64,000 nucleotides of DNA from Magnolia sinica (GCF_029962835.1 NC_080588.1:28505501-28569500); one strand, 5' to 3'. Shown: positions 35,740 to 48,660, counted from the stretch's first letter. The notes: generated by a model not told the origin, from the sequence alone. Made by a program: numbers and translations.

Positions 35740-37440
35740 TGGACCCATGGCCTCACAAGAGGGCCAAAAATACAACACCATGGGCCTCACTCAAGAGCTT
35801 AATACACATGACGATGGGCCTTTCACATGGGCCTAACATACATCACAATGGGCTCCATAGCCTGGCCCTCAAATACACCAAAATAGGCCTCATACAATCA
35901 TAATGGGCCGCATCACATGGGCCTAATACACATCATATGGGCTGCATCACATGGGCCTATATACATCGGATGGGCCACGTCCCATGGGCCCCGAATACAT
36001 CACAATTGGCCATAACTCATGGGCCCCAAGTACATCGCAATGGGCCTCTTATACAGGTCCATTATGCATCACATCAAAGTGGGCCTCAATGGATGGCCAT
36101 AAATACGTCACATTGGGCCTCATATACATCAAGTGGGTCGCATCACATGGGCCACATACACATCAGAATGGGCCTCTAACATGAGCCTAATATACATCAG
36201 AAAGGGCTCCATAGCCTTATATACATTACACCTTGACAATCGGAATCGACCTCGGTAATCAGAATCAACCTCGATGATCGGCCTCAACAATTGGAACCGG
36301 CCTCAATAATCGGAATCAGCCGCAACAAACGGAATCAGCCTCAACAAATGGAATCGGCCTCATCAAACAGAATCAGCCTTGACCATAAAAAATTGGCCTC
36401 AACAATGGAATCGACCTCGACAAACGGAATTGGCCTCGACCAAGCGGAATCGGCCTCGATATTCGGAATTGGCCTCATCAATCGAAATCGAAATCGGCCT
36501 CGACAATCTGACTCGGCCAAGATACTCAACCTTAACAATCGAAATCGGCCTATTCAATTGGCCTCGACAAATCGAAATCGGCCACGATACTCGGCCTTGA
36601 TAATCGGGATCGGCCTCGACATATCGGAATCGGCCTTGACAATCAGGATTGACCTATACAATCGACCTTGACAGATCGAAATCGGCCTCAATACTCAGCC
36701 TTGATAATCGGGATCGGCCTATACAATCGGCCTCGACAGATTGAAATCGGCCTCGATACTCAGCCTCAACAATCGGAATCAGCCTATACTATTGGCCTTG
36801 ACAAATCAGAATCGGCCATCGGTCACGATAATCAGCCTCGATTGCTAATCGACAATCGGCCACCACAATCAGAATCGATCGATAATCGGCCTCGATGATT
36901 AGAATCAGCAATTGGCCACAACAATCGAAATCGATCGATAATCAGCCTCGATAATCGGACGAACAAGGCCTAAGGGAAGGTCACAATGTTGATATTAAGC
37001 CATCATTGCCCATCAATGTGACCATTTAACCTACATTGCTCCCAAGAAGTGGCCCACATAGAGCTAAACGTATAGTGGGCCCATGGCCTCACACAAAGGC
37101 CTAATATACATCGCAATGGGCCTTATCACACGGGCTTTAAATACATAACAAGTGGGCCCTGTATATGGGCCCTTAATTCATTTCAATGGGCCATGACCCA
37201 TGGGCCTCAGTACATCACAATGGGCCTAATTGCATGGGCCGAAAATATATCACAATGGGCCACGATATATGGGTCGGAATTACATTACAATGGGCCTCGC
37301 TAATGGGCCATAAATACACAATAGGTGGGCCCCATCACATGGGCCAAAAAAACAAACAGGTGGGCCCCGCACATGGGCCAAAAATACATCATGATGGGCC
37401 GCATCAATAGGCCGCACCAATGGGCCTTAACCCATTTAGA
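35740..37440 (+). repeat. Two interleaved degenerate tandem arrays
   Basis: At 35740-36220 and 37070-37440 units of 'catcacaatgggcc' recur about every 30-40 bp. Between them, 36230-36960 consists of about 30 short units built on 'aatcggcctcgacaatcgga' (about 20-25 bp). The open frames rich in 'SESA/NRP' residues arise from the unit and are not genes. Confidence 0.8.
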
Positions 37441-37968
37441 GGTCAATCTAAAGCATTTCCAAAGGAATGAATCGTATCGAAAGATCAACTGGACCAAAAC
37501 ACAAATAGCAGTGGAGATAATGATTTTTCACGGTTAAATAATTCACAAGGGCCACTATAAAGTTTATTTTCCTACCAACCTAATCATAAGGTCATAAAGA
37601 CCTGGATTAAGAGGGAGAACAATTCCCCATTGATCCAGAACTTCCGTGACCCAAATGGTTTCAATGATAGACGTTCAATCCTCCACTATTTCTGTGGTGT
37701 GGTCCACCTGATCAATGGAGGATCACGTCACGATGTGGGCCACCGTAATGTATTTGAGATCCAACCAATTCATAAGTAACATAGTGATAGATGAAGTGAA
37801 AACAAATATCGACTTTATTGGAAATTACTATGGCCCTTAGAAGTTTGAACAGTGAATGTCACTGTCCACATTGATGGTGGGTCCACCTGATCCTAGATCT
37901 ATCTTATTTTTAGCCTCAAGCCTTAAGACAAGCTTTCAAAATGGTTGGACGGCTTGGATGCAACACAG

Positions 37969-38208
37969 GCATCATGGTGGGCCCCACCGTCCAAACAGTG
38001 GATGGTGTGGATAAAACAAATTCATCAAATGGGTGGGTCCCACTGTCCAGTGCTGTGGACAGTGTGGACAAAACACATACATCATTAGGTGGGTCCCATC
38101 GTCCAGTGTTGTGGACGGTGTGGACAAAACACATATACCATGGTGGGTTCCACCGTCCAATGCCGTGGACGGTGTGAATAAACACATACATCACTGGTGG
38201 GTCCCACG
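37969..38208 (+). repeat. Four-unit ~60-bp minisatellite
   Basis: Units containing 'ggtgggtccca.cgtccagt', 'gtggacggtgtggacaaaac' and 'acatacatca' repeat four times with about 85-90% similarity by eye. The unit is the outer arm of the dispersed fold-back family. Confidence 0.8.
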
Positions 38209-39152
38209 TAGGGCCCACCATAACGTTTATTTGCCATCCAATCTATTGACGAGGTCACACAGACCCAAATGAAGAGGAAAAGCAAATTTCATAATGATCC
38301 AAAACTTCTGTTACCCAAAAAGGGTTTCAATGGCAGACATTCAATCACAATGTTCCCTATGATGTGGGCCACTTAAGCACCACATACAACTGATTATTGG
38401 GGTGGCCCACTGTCCTAAAGGGGCCCACCAAATGCACGGTGCTGATGTCCACACACATCACAGTGGGGCCTACGTTTGGGGACCCACGTCCCTGCCCATC
38501 TGTCCACAACGTAGGAGGACGCTGCTGCGCGTCCTCTGGACATCAGCAGCAGCACCTACTGCTTTCATATTTTATTTTATTTTTTTATTTTTGGTTTTCT
38601 TGAGGATTTTTGTAGGTGGGGCCCTCTGTAGGAGAATACACCCCTCCCACAGGCTTCTACAGCTCATAACAAATCCAACAAGCCCAATATTGAGCATGTT
38701 TCAGTGTATAGAAATATCAGAGTGTATTTCAACGGTAAAGCCACTGTTTTCTGTGAAATGGCCCGCCAGATAATCGGATTAACCTCATTTTTCGGCTCAA
38801 TGCCTAAACTGATCTAGGGAATGGGATGGACAGCATGGATTAGCTCCATACGTCAAGGTGGGGCCTGCATAAGTGGCCCACCCAAAAGCCTAAAAAAAAT
38901 CAAACTACTATGAGTACACCTCACTGTCCATTCACACTTCACAAAACACGTCCAGCATCCCTGGACGCTGGACGGTTTGAATGTTCTTCAAGGTGGGTCC
39001 CACATGGACATGGCCCACCTGATTTGAATCAATCTGATACTTGTGTTTTTCACCACCATAAGGTAGGGTCCACATGACTTAGACGGTTTGGATAAGACAT
39101 ACATCAAGGTGGGATCCATCCGAGTGGGCCACACATCACACAAAAATGAAAA

Positions 39153-39185
<33 letters not shown>

Positions 39186-39811
39186 CACTCACTTCAAGAT
39201 CTTCCCCTTCAACTTCTACCCTTATGCTCCAATGCCCTTACGAAGCTTCCTCAACGGTGGAGATGATTATATAAAGGTTGGATTGGTGAGGATCTAAGGT
39301 GGAAGATGGTTGGATTTATGGGATGGGTTGAACGTCCATGGCTCTTGCAATGGGGAATGAGGAAGAAAGAGGGAGGGAGAGAAAGATAAGAGAGAGAGAG
39401 AGAAGTTATGGCTTGTCATAATGATATGAGGCCATCATAAATGCCTAGGTAAGAGGAGGTGTTGACTTAAGAAGAGGAGTCATTATTACTTGTGTAAGGA
39501 CATGACATCACCCACCTAGGGAATGATGTCATAGGGTCAGGTAGGTCCCGTAATGTGCGGTCCACAACTATTATAATGCATGGGCCACAACTTATGATCT
39601 AAGCGTCACATTGCCGTACGAGACATGACATTGGAACCGCGGCGACAATGTGGTCATGACGGTACAAGTTTCGAGTCGAGCCGACTCAGACATATTGTAC
39701 ACGACTCAAGATCATGTGCAAATGCCGATAATAGATCATGGGTCGCCAGAATTCGACCGGGAGGACCGCGGAAGCCTATGGAACGATACAGTATAGGATA
39801 CGGGTCTTACA

Positions 39812-42122
39812 CAGACCATCCATCCGTTGATTTTCAACATATACCATCACATAATAATCCATACCAAAAGTTGGATAATCTGTTCACAAGACCCCATCGC
39901 TTAAATCCCAACCTAGACAAAACTAAGTGTGACGCCTTATTGGGTAGAATGAACCATCTTTATTCTATCTCGAGACATAAATAATCATATCTACCGTTTA
40001 TCAACTCCGCAATGCTTCTTATCCATCAACCTACCACTTGATCACATAATGCGACCGCTTGATTGACAAAACGATCGTTAAAATCCATATATTTATATCA
40101 GAAACCTACCACTGGTGATCAAATTGGAAACGATCATACCAGCAGTTTAATAGAAATCCACAACTAAAACCGAATAACCTTGAAGTGTGGCCCACCTGAG
40201 TTATGGATTTCTCCCATTTTTGGCCAGGGGCCCTAATTGGACCCATGAAGTCGAGTGGTCGAAGTGGATTCATCAAATACATCGCGATGGGCCCCACACG
40301 CTATGCATGTGTACAACGGCAGGCGTGTACCCATGACTACAAGTCTTGGTCAGGTCGGGTTTGACCCACTGACCCGAGCAAAAGAGGAAGTTTCCACTTT
40401 TCCTTTTTCTTTCCCGCCAGAGATGGATGGGGTTCATCCATTTGAAAATGGGCCCACCATCTGAGATCAGATCAATAATACGAACCGTCCATCATATTCA
40501 GCGGATTTTGAATGAAACCCAGAACTTTCATGCATGGGTGTACCCGAGCATACAAACAACCTCAGGAGCAAAGTAAGGTTGCGCATAAACTGTTTTCGAA
40601 AACAGAAACCTTGCTTCGGTTGCATTGCTAGCAAATCCACGTGCTTTCACCACATCCTAACCACCCAATCGGAGAAATCCCAGCCATCCTTTTCTCTCTG
40701 CATGAGTTAGGGCTTCCTTCGCAATGAAGGAGCCACCGCAACTTAAAAACTAAAGAACCCACTAAGTTTTCATCGCCCTCCATGCAAAACAAGGGTCCTA
40801 CAATGATCATTGATCAAATCCATACCATCCATACAAATCAGAACTGGGGAATAGTCATTGAGTTGTAATATGCCATTATCAACCATCTTATCGTCCTCAA
40901 TCCATTAAGAAACCCATCATTGACTGGTGAGTCTCATCCTCAAATCAGAAGTGTTAATAGGGTGGCCCACCCCACCTAAATCTCATCAGGAACAATTGCT
41001 CAGGTCTATGCAACAATCAAACCGAACTTAAAGGCTTTTCAGCAAGGATTCTTGATCCTTCTCTCTCTAATAACACAGCTAATTGGCAATTAACTATTAA
41101 TGCAACTAATTGGCGATTAACCATAAAAGCCTCTAGAAGTGGAAGAGCACCTATTTAAACTGGATTTTAAGGCAAACTTCGAGAAAGCATCAGGAAAGGA
41201 AAGTGGAGAGAAAGAGTCCGATAGGGCGTGTAGCGTCGTAGCTAGTGCGACCATGTCCTAGCTTGATCAAGTCACTGAGTTGCAACTGAATCCCTGAGTT
41301 GGTCTGAAACCTGTAGTAAAGCCTGAGAAGAGGCTATGTAGAAGAAAGGAGAATCTCCCTCTCTCCAATCGTCATCCGTTCATCTCCGATGCCACGCAAG
41401 AAGATGGACCGAGCCAGACCCACCGATTAATCATCTCAGTGCAACCGTGGATCTATAGCTGATCCATCGTCTTCCCCTCTCCGCCAGCAACTGCTGCTTC
41501 CACCAAGGTCGTGGTAGGATCGGATCAGATCGACCCAGGCACGCTCTGACCCAATCAACCCAATCCGTTTCTTTTCCTTCTTGGAAACTCCGGACGAGCG
41601 GAACTCATGAACCAGGTTGTGTTCACGAGATCAACGTCCTGATCTAGTCAGGCCCATTGCAAGACGCACTATGATCTTCTCTACACGGTCAGGTACCACA
41701 ATCGAAATTCATCTGTCCGAAACAATCTTACCCTCAACTCATTGTGAGTTGGCTCTATAGATGCCCAACTGAGTCATTGACGAGTCATGGTTCTATTGAC
41801 TCAATTGACCTCTATATTGCAGGGTGAGGCCTTGACTTAATGCAAACACAACAAGAAACCTATCGGGATTTATCCTACATCGTCTCTTAACCACCGACAA
41901 TCTTATTCTACAGCCAGTAGTTATTCTAAACTCTATCTCAATCAGCTTGTTATTTGAAAGCTTCAACCAAGTCAACTCGGTGGCGACTCATTGACAGCTT
42001 GTAACCTTCTATCCAGGTTCTACGTACAATTATTTACCTTGAAGGACACCCCTTCAATAAGTCCTAACAAGTGAGTAGAAATTAAGATTTATATAAACGT
42101 TAGACTATGTGTGAGTTGGGAT
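39812..42122. other. Interior of the 33697-46036 LTR-like unit, no gene
   Basis: No recognisable coding domain over about 2.3 kb. It contains 'gtgggcc' style repeats near 40180-40460 and unique-looking sequence at 41000-42050. Confidence 0.5.
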
Positions 42123-44339
42123 TAGTGTTTGAGTTGTCGGTATCGTTACAAGTTTCGCTGGCCAGGGATAAAGATATAATATCGTTATTGCCGATAATAT
42201 CGCCGATAACCGAAAATTTGGAGAAAAATATGATAACAGTGAAATTTTTTCATGAAACTTCAAGACATGCTTAAATACACATATTTGTATATTTAGAAAT
42301 TAAAAATTTGTAAAAACATGCATTAAATAATAAATTTTCATTTAATGGGGCCCAAAAAAGCATACATTTCCATAAGAAATTACTCTAATAATAACCAAAA
42401 TAAATTTATCTTAAGTTTCAAGTTGACCGCACCATATGAAACAGTGGTAATAATAATTTCCACCATTGAAATCTTCATAGGGCCCAGTGATGTTTATTTG
42501 TCATCCAAACTATTCATAAGATCACAGGGACATGGTTGAATAAAAAACGAAAATATCATGTTGATACAAAACTTTTGTGGCCCCCGAGAAATTTTCAATG
42601 GTAAACATCCAATTCACACAGTTTCATGTGGTGTGGTCCACCCAAGCTTTGGATATGCTTCATTTTTTGGCTTGTGCCTTAAAATCATCTAATAAAATGG
42701 ATAGACTAAGTTGGATCAAATACACAATTACTATGGGCCCACATTTTACTCAGTGTGCAATTCACTTCGTTCCGGCGTAGTCCGAAAGCGAATTGGCAGG
42801 TGCACCTCATACCAGCTATTGATGTCAGCAAGTGATATGGGTCTGATCATCAGGTGTGTGTTATATCCAAACCGTTAATCCATTTGAAGAGCTCGCCTTA
42901 AGCCTTTAGATGAAAAATAGGACAATGATAACTATTAAGTGGACCACACTGCAAAAACGAGTGGGGGATTGAACGTCTACCGTTGAAACTCTTTTTGAGG
43001 TCACAGAAGTTTTGGATCAGTATGAAAATTGGTTTTCCACTTCATTCAGATATTTGTGTTTTTACGAACAGATTGGATGCAAAATAAATGTTATGGTGAG
43101 CCCTATAAAATGTTTAACAGTGAAAATCATTATCTCTGCTACTATCTATGGTGCGGTCCATATAATCTTTGGATATGATTCAGTTTTTGGATAATGCTCT
43201 AAAATGAACTCTAAAAACAGATGAACGGTGTAGATATAATAAATACATCCCTATGGGGCCAACGTAACTTTGATCTCCTTTGAACCATTCGTACAACTCG
43301 GAGCTCGAGGAGCGTCAGTGCTCGTCTTCGCACGACAAGTACGTACAGCAGCTATATAGCTGGTGTGAGGTACAGCAGCCAATCGGCTTTTGATGGATCC
43401 CTAACTGTGGGACCCATTATGAAGTATGTACCTTACATCTGCACCGTCCATCATATATGAAGGCTTATTTTAGTGTGTGGTATGAAAAATGAACCAGATT
43501 CAAATCTTCAATGGACCACACCACAGGAAACTTTGTGAATTGAATGCATATCATTAAAAACTTCTTGGTGGCCACAGAAATTTTGAATCAAGCTGATATT
43601 TATTTTAACCCTTCATCCATGCCTTATTATATTTACAAAAAGGTTTGATGACAAATAAACATCACTGTGGGGCCTAAGAAGGTTTCAACGGTGAAAATCA
43701 TTATTCTTATTGTGTCTTGTGGTGTGGTCCACTGGAGCTGTGGATATGCTTTAATTTTGGGATTTACCCCTAAAATAAACTAGAAAAATGAATGGACGGC
43801 GTGGATAAATCACATACATTCACGTTGGGCCCAGAAGTTTACTCAGTACGCTGAAGCGCACCATGCGCCTATTTGCTTCCACTGAAGCATAAAAGCAAAA
43901 AAAAAAACAAAAAACAAAAAACAAAAAACAAAAAACAAAAAAAAAACAAAACAAAACAAAAGAAAAAAAAAGGGTTTCATCCGCGAAGAAGGTTTTCTGG
44001 TGAAAAGGGGCGATTTTCAACGAGGGTTTCAAATAATCTCCCGAAATCTTTGATTTTTCGCCGAAATCATGTATCTGTGAGTCACACGAGACGAGCGCTA
44101 TCGATTGCTGCCTATGAGATTCTTTGCTTCCGAGCTCCGATCAACCATCAACCAGGTATTACCGAAATCAAAGGTTTATTTTTCCATTTTTACCTATTTT
44201 GTCGGAAAAAATCAAAGATTATCGAAGATATCGCCAATATTTCGCCGATAATCCAGAGAGAAACGAAAAATGGGAGTTTTGGTGTCGCTAGACTAGCGAC
44301 ACCGATATTATCGACATTTCGTCGACAATGCGAACACTG
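42123..44339. mobile_element. hAT-like element, 2.2 kb, nested
   Basis: Termini TAGTGTTTGAGTTGTCG and CAGTGTTCGCATTGTCG (reverse complement of the right end), flanked by the perfect 8-bp duplication GTTGGGAT (42115-42122 and 44340-44347). Subterminal zones carry 'tatcgccgataa' words resembling those of the hAT copies at 651 and 61486. The centre consists of at least three fold-back repeats (about 42420-42770, 42820-43290, 43380-43850). No transposase is present. Confidence 0.8.
43896..43975. repeat. (CAAAAAA)n low-complexity tract
   Basis: A run of 'aaaaaac' units; the Lys-rich frame above it is compositional. Confidence 0.9.
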
Positions 44340-45186
44340 GTTGGGATTAGAAGTCTAAACTTATACTCGTTTGGATTTTAGGATCCTTGCATTCACCCCA
44401 TAAGAACATTCTAAATCAGAAGAAATAGCCACATAAGGTGAGGATCACCCTTCGAGCTTTTCTACATCTCGATAATTATCTTGCTCATTCATCCTTATTT
44501 ATTTACTTTATTAATTGCTAATGTCGTTCATCGCTTCTATTGATTTCGATTCCTTAAGATAATTGATGAATTGGATTCGACATGAATTAAATGCCTCTAA
44601 TCTAATTTAAAATGTATGCTTTAGATGTGCATGTGACATCTCGATATTATTTTACATGATATAGTTTATCATTCATGATTACTTGATGGAATGCTTGGAG
44701 GTCATTGAACTAGTGGCCATTCTGTCTAATAAATTAAATGAAATTTATTTGTGGTGGACTTATTATCTAATGAATCATTACGCCTTTATGGCTTTTGAGG
44801 CCAATCCCTTTCACTGTATCATGAAAAGGACTATTTGTCATATGTGGCTTCGACCGACTAGGTGCCTATGTGACTTTAATTGTATGTTCGCCCTTTTATG
44901 GCTTGATGAAATATTTGTCCTACGTGGCTTTAAAGAACCATCTTCATGTAACCTTGCGATATAAGTCTCACTTGTATAAGTATAATTAGCCACTAGTTGG
45001 GTATGTTACCTTTAAACATCATATTGTTAGTCTCATGAGGCAGGGATGGTGGAATGAGACACTATACCTGAGTTGTCGGCCTATGGTGGGTGACAAACCC
45101 CCCATAGTGACCTTTGAGCTTTCTTAAAATGATTGTTTGAAATTGGAATAATAATGGTTGGGCTAATCATGCATTTTCATAGCATG

Positions 45187-45443
45187 CGGTCTTTTCTGGG
45201 TGGCTAGTTCTCCTTGGGCGACTTCATTGCATAATCTTTTCCGAGTGACTAATTCTCCTTGGGCATACCTTTGAGTATTTTTCCGGGTAGCTAGTTCTCA
45301 TTAGGCGACTTTGTTATATGGTCTTTTCCGAATGACTAGTTCTCCTTGAGTATACCTTTGAGTACTTTTCCAGGTGGTTAGTTCTCTTTGGGCGTACTTT
45401 TGAGTACTTTTTCGGGTAAGCTAGTTCTCCTTGGATGACTTTT
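45187..45443 (+). repeat. Six-unit ~43-bp minisatellite
   Basis: Units 'cttttccgggtgactagttctccttgggcg' alternate between two tails, 'acttcattgcata' and 'tacctttgagt', in an A-B-A-B manner at about 45189, 45235, 45279, 45322, 45366 and 45409. This suggests a duplicated dimer of about 88 bp. Confidence 0.8.
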
Positions 45444-46329
45444 TACCATTTGGATGTGCATCCGCAGGTCTGTGAGCATGTGCATACATCCGTGCATTTA
45501 AACAAGATTATCTTGTGTGATTTATTTAATGAATGCGTATCTGATGAACCTTATCTGATTTTCATAATAATCATTGTGTAATATTTGTTATATACTGTCT
45601 CTGATAACTATGTTTAATTATCTTGATGATACGATAAATCTTGGGGGTTATACCTCACTGGATAGCCATTGATGCTATCAAACCGTACTCAGTGTGCAGG
45701 TGACACACATGACGCGCATGCTGGTGTTCATATGGAATAGGAGAAGCCAGATGATCTCGCGACTCTCTATTTCTGACTTCATTTGTATTAAATTGTATTG
45801 TCATATTTAGTAAAACGTTAAGATATTAGTTTGTATAAATTTACGGGCAACCACTTGAATATTTGATTTTATATATTTGGACTCCCTCTTATACTTGATT
45901 GCTCATATTCCGCTAGATTACTAAATCTTATAAAAAGAAAAAAATGTATGTAATATTTGAACTACCATGAAAGGATAACAGTTGAATTTTTAGAAAACGA
46001 GTAATGTATTTGGATTTTAGCAATTAGGGTGTTACAAAAATGATAAGAGAAAAGCAATAAACTGCATGGATAAAACACCTACATCCCACTTTGGCCCCCA
46101 CGTAGCCCCGTCCGGACGGTTACCGGACGGGGGTGGGACGCAATCTGCGTCCAACGATGTGATGGGCCTTCTATACCGAGGAAGCACTACGCTGTACTTT
46201 CCAACATGCTTGTCTGTCGAACTAAAGTTGTAGCATCCCGTGTGCGCCCATATGCGCATGTGGGCATACCATTTAAAGGTATTAGCTCTAGCATCCGGAG
46301 GTGAACAGAGGTGGTACACCAAATTTATC

Positions 46330-46735
46330 TATGACATCATGCATCTTGCTAGCTTATTTTATGGAATTAACTCAAAAATGAGATAAATCCAAATCTCAGG
46401 TGGACCACACCAGGAAAGAGTGTGATTGAATGCCCAATGTTAAAAACTTCCTGGGGTCAAAAAAGTTTTGGAACAAGCTAATATTTGGTTTTCCCCTTCA
46501 TTCATGCATGTGTGACCTAATTAACAGGTTTGATGGCAGATACACATTAAGGTGGGCCATAGGAAGTTTTTAAGAATGGGTGTCCAATCACTATTGTTTA
46601 AATGTGGTGTGGTCCACCTGAGATTTGGATCTGCCTCATTTTTTTGCTCATAGGCTAAAATGATATGGAAAAATAGATGGAGGGCATGGATAAAACACAT
46701 ACATCATGGTGGGCCCACAGCACCGATACCCGGTA
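46330..46735. mobile_element. Fold-back MITE of the 'gtggtcca' family
   Basis: The left arm, about 46330-46435 (ccaaatctcaggtggacca), pairs with the right arm, about 46590-46715 (tggtccacctgagatttgg). The core is 'aggtttgatggcagatacac'. Confidence 0.75.
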
Positions 46736-47049
46736 CTGGAGGGGTCATCTAAGTTCCGGTTGGTGGAACACACACTCACATGAGTCCCTTCGTAATGTCG
46801 TACAGGCATGCTATAGTGGAGGAGCTGGCCGAGTTCGAAGCGCCCGTACATACATGTGCACGTAACGAAGCTGAGCTGGAAGGGTGCCTTGGTGTATCGA
46901 AAGAAACGGGTTTCCGTGTAACGGGTTCTGTTTGTTATGTATCAGTGCGTGAGGCCCGTGAGAAGCTGATGGAGGACGTATCTTTTCTCTTCCAAGGAAA
47001 TCACCTTCCAGTAGCGTCTGTGTGGCTACAGCGTCCGAAAACATTTGTT

Positions 47050-47400
47050 ATGAATCCCATGCGACGCGGATTACATGCTTAAGACTGCAAAAGTATCCCC
47101 GACAATGATGTATGCGTTCTATCCGGGCCATCCATCCATTTTTTTTTCCATCTCATTTTAGTGCTTGAGTCCAAAAATGAGCTTATGACCACACTACAAG
47201 AAATGGTTGAGGCCACAAGAGTTTTTTATGTTTTCGGTCTGTGTGACCTTTAATAGGCTGGATGGAAATAAACGTTACAATATACCCTAGGAAGTTTTAA
47301 TTGTCAGGTTTTCAATCACTACTGATTTCCTGTGGTGTGGTCCACCTGAGATTTGGATCTGTCTCATTTTTTGGCTCTTGCTATAAAATGAATCACTATG
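47050..47400. mobile_element. Fold-back MITE fragment in the SDR pseudogene
   Basis: Begins 'gacgcggatta', similar to the start of the Mutator-like MITE at 33283. It continues through 'ccatccatccatt', the family core, and the right arm 'gtggtccacctgagatttgg' at 47335. It sits directly beyond the damaged 3' end of the SDR exon, so it may have caused that damage. Confidence 0.6.
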
Positions 47401-48224
47401 GGCTCCAATCCATATTGACGTGTTGATGAGATCCACTCCAACCATCAAACGGACCATCCCTTTGTTTGGCATCGTGTTCAAAATCAGACCGATAAGAAAT
47501 TCAGGTAGGCCACTACAGCAGGAACAAGTTGAGATTGCATGCTAAACATTGATATGCTCTGAGTCCCTACCTGGGTTTAAGAATGGCCGTATGTCTGTTC
47601 ATCCTTCAGACGGGGCAGATGTTTCACATGAATAGGGTGGATGGCACATACATAGCACGGTGGGGCATTTCCAAAATCAACGGCGTGCATCCTTGTTCCC
47701 TACGTTGTGGTCCATTTGAATTTCCAATCAGAATGATTTTTTGGCTTATTGTTAAACAAGATCTGGCGCCTCTGATAGTCAGAGTCGATGTCATCAACAC
47801 ATCATAGTGGGGCCCACACAACTTCACCATAATTTGAGTAAAAATATTTGCACTGAATCATTTTTCATTTTGAGTATCTGTGTGTGTATAATTGCTTGAT
47901 CCTAGTCATTAAAAACCTTTGTTAGTCATCAGTGTTGGCCCAAAAATTAAGTTGGTCCATTCATCATGTCATCACCAAATATGTGTTACATTACCTTGTA
48001 TAAAGTATGGGCATACACAAGAAAAGTGTAGCATGATGAGATGTATACACACACACACACACCGAATGTTACTAAATTAATAGGCTAATTACCAATAGTT
48101 GAAAATTGGGACGAGTCATAGTAGTCCACTTTAAACCCCCATTTTCTGTGATGTCATCCCTGAGGATGGTTTCATAGGTCTCGCACTAGCCGATTAGAAT
48201 GGTTAGTGGGTGCTAAGTAACCTT

Positions 48225-48660
48225 ACCATGTGGGGCCCAACTTGATGGGTTTTTTGTGTATCCATGCCGTCCATCTGTTTTCCCATATAAATTTAGGACG
48301 TGATCTTAACAATTAAGCATATCAAAATCTCAGGTGGACCACACAACTGGAAATATTGTTGAATGACAATTAAAAGCTTTTTGTGGGCCGGAATAGTTTT
48401 TGATCAAGCTGATCTTCATATTATCTCTTCATCCAGGTCTGGTTGACCTTATTAAGGGGTTGGATGGAAATGAAATTTTACTGTGGGCACTAGGAAATTA
48501 TTAACGGTGAACCTTCAATCACCACTGTTTCCTGTGGAGTGATTCACCTGATATTTGGATCTTCTTAATTCTTAGAAACACATCCTAAAATGGGCTGGAA
48601 AAACGTGTGGATGGCATGGATATACAACACGTCATTATGGTGGGGCCCATGGTAAGGGCA
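48225..48660. mobile_element. Fold-back MITE in SDR intron
   Basis: The left arm (tgtgtatccatgccgtccatc ... ctcaggtggaccacac, 48255-48345) pairs with the right arm (ttcacctgatatttggatc ... ggatggcatggatata, 48540-48630). Confidence 0.75.

Larger units (their letters stand above)
33994..39811. mobile_element. LTR-like unit, 5.8 kb, same family as 11193-15125
   Basis: Starts TGTCACGCCCCAAACTCGG and ends CGGGTCTTACA, with flanks CAAAC (33989-33993) and CAGAC (39812-39816), a 4/5 target duplication. Both ends match 11193-15125 ('ccgaatccgg.gccaacagcc' near the start, 'gaattcgaccggga' near the end). The middle is expanded relative to the other copy by tandem arrays and fold-back repeats. No coding domains seen; the many 'gggcc' frames are repeats. 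Confidence 0.78.
33697..46036. mobile_element. LTR-like unit (probable solo LTR) with two nested insertions
   Basis: Starts TGTAACACCCCGTACTTCTC and ends TTAGGGTGTTACA, forming short complementary TG...CA termini. It is flanked by the perfect 5-bp duplication AAAAT (33692-33696 and 46037-46041). Subtracting the insertions at 33994-39811 and 42123-44339 leaves about 4.3 kb without recognisable gag-pol or internal terminal repeats, which favours a large solo LTR. The family differs from the 33994-39811 type. Confidence 0.8.
33283..46152. mobile_element. Mutator-like MITE split by nested insertions
   Basis: The ends GGACGCGGATTGCGTCC and GGACGCAGATTGCGTCC (reverse complement of the right end) start inverted repeats of about 75 bp that continue through 'ggggcccaaagtgatgt' and its partner. 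They are flanked by the perfect 9-bp duplication AACGATGTG (33274-33282 and 46153-46161), diagnostic of Mutator-like elements. Removing the LTR-like insertion leaves about 530 bp whose rejoined centre is a continuous copy of the dispersed 'gtggtccattggagctgtgg' family. Each subterminal region also holds a small hairpin (ctgcccggac / gtctgggcag). Confidence 0.85.

Noticed and set aside
36291-36898. Three 73-126 codon frames with repeating SESA/NRP residues
   Set aside because: Explained by the 'aatcggcctcgac' tandem array; repeat-unit length happens to keep frames open.
43873-44358. 161-codon Lys-rich reading frame
   Set aside because: Its start is the (CAAAAAA)n tract and the remainder lies in hAT-like subterminal sequence; no domain seen.
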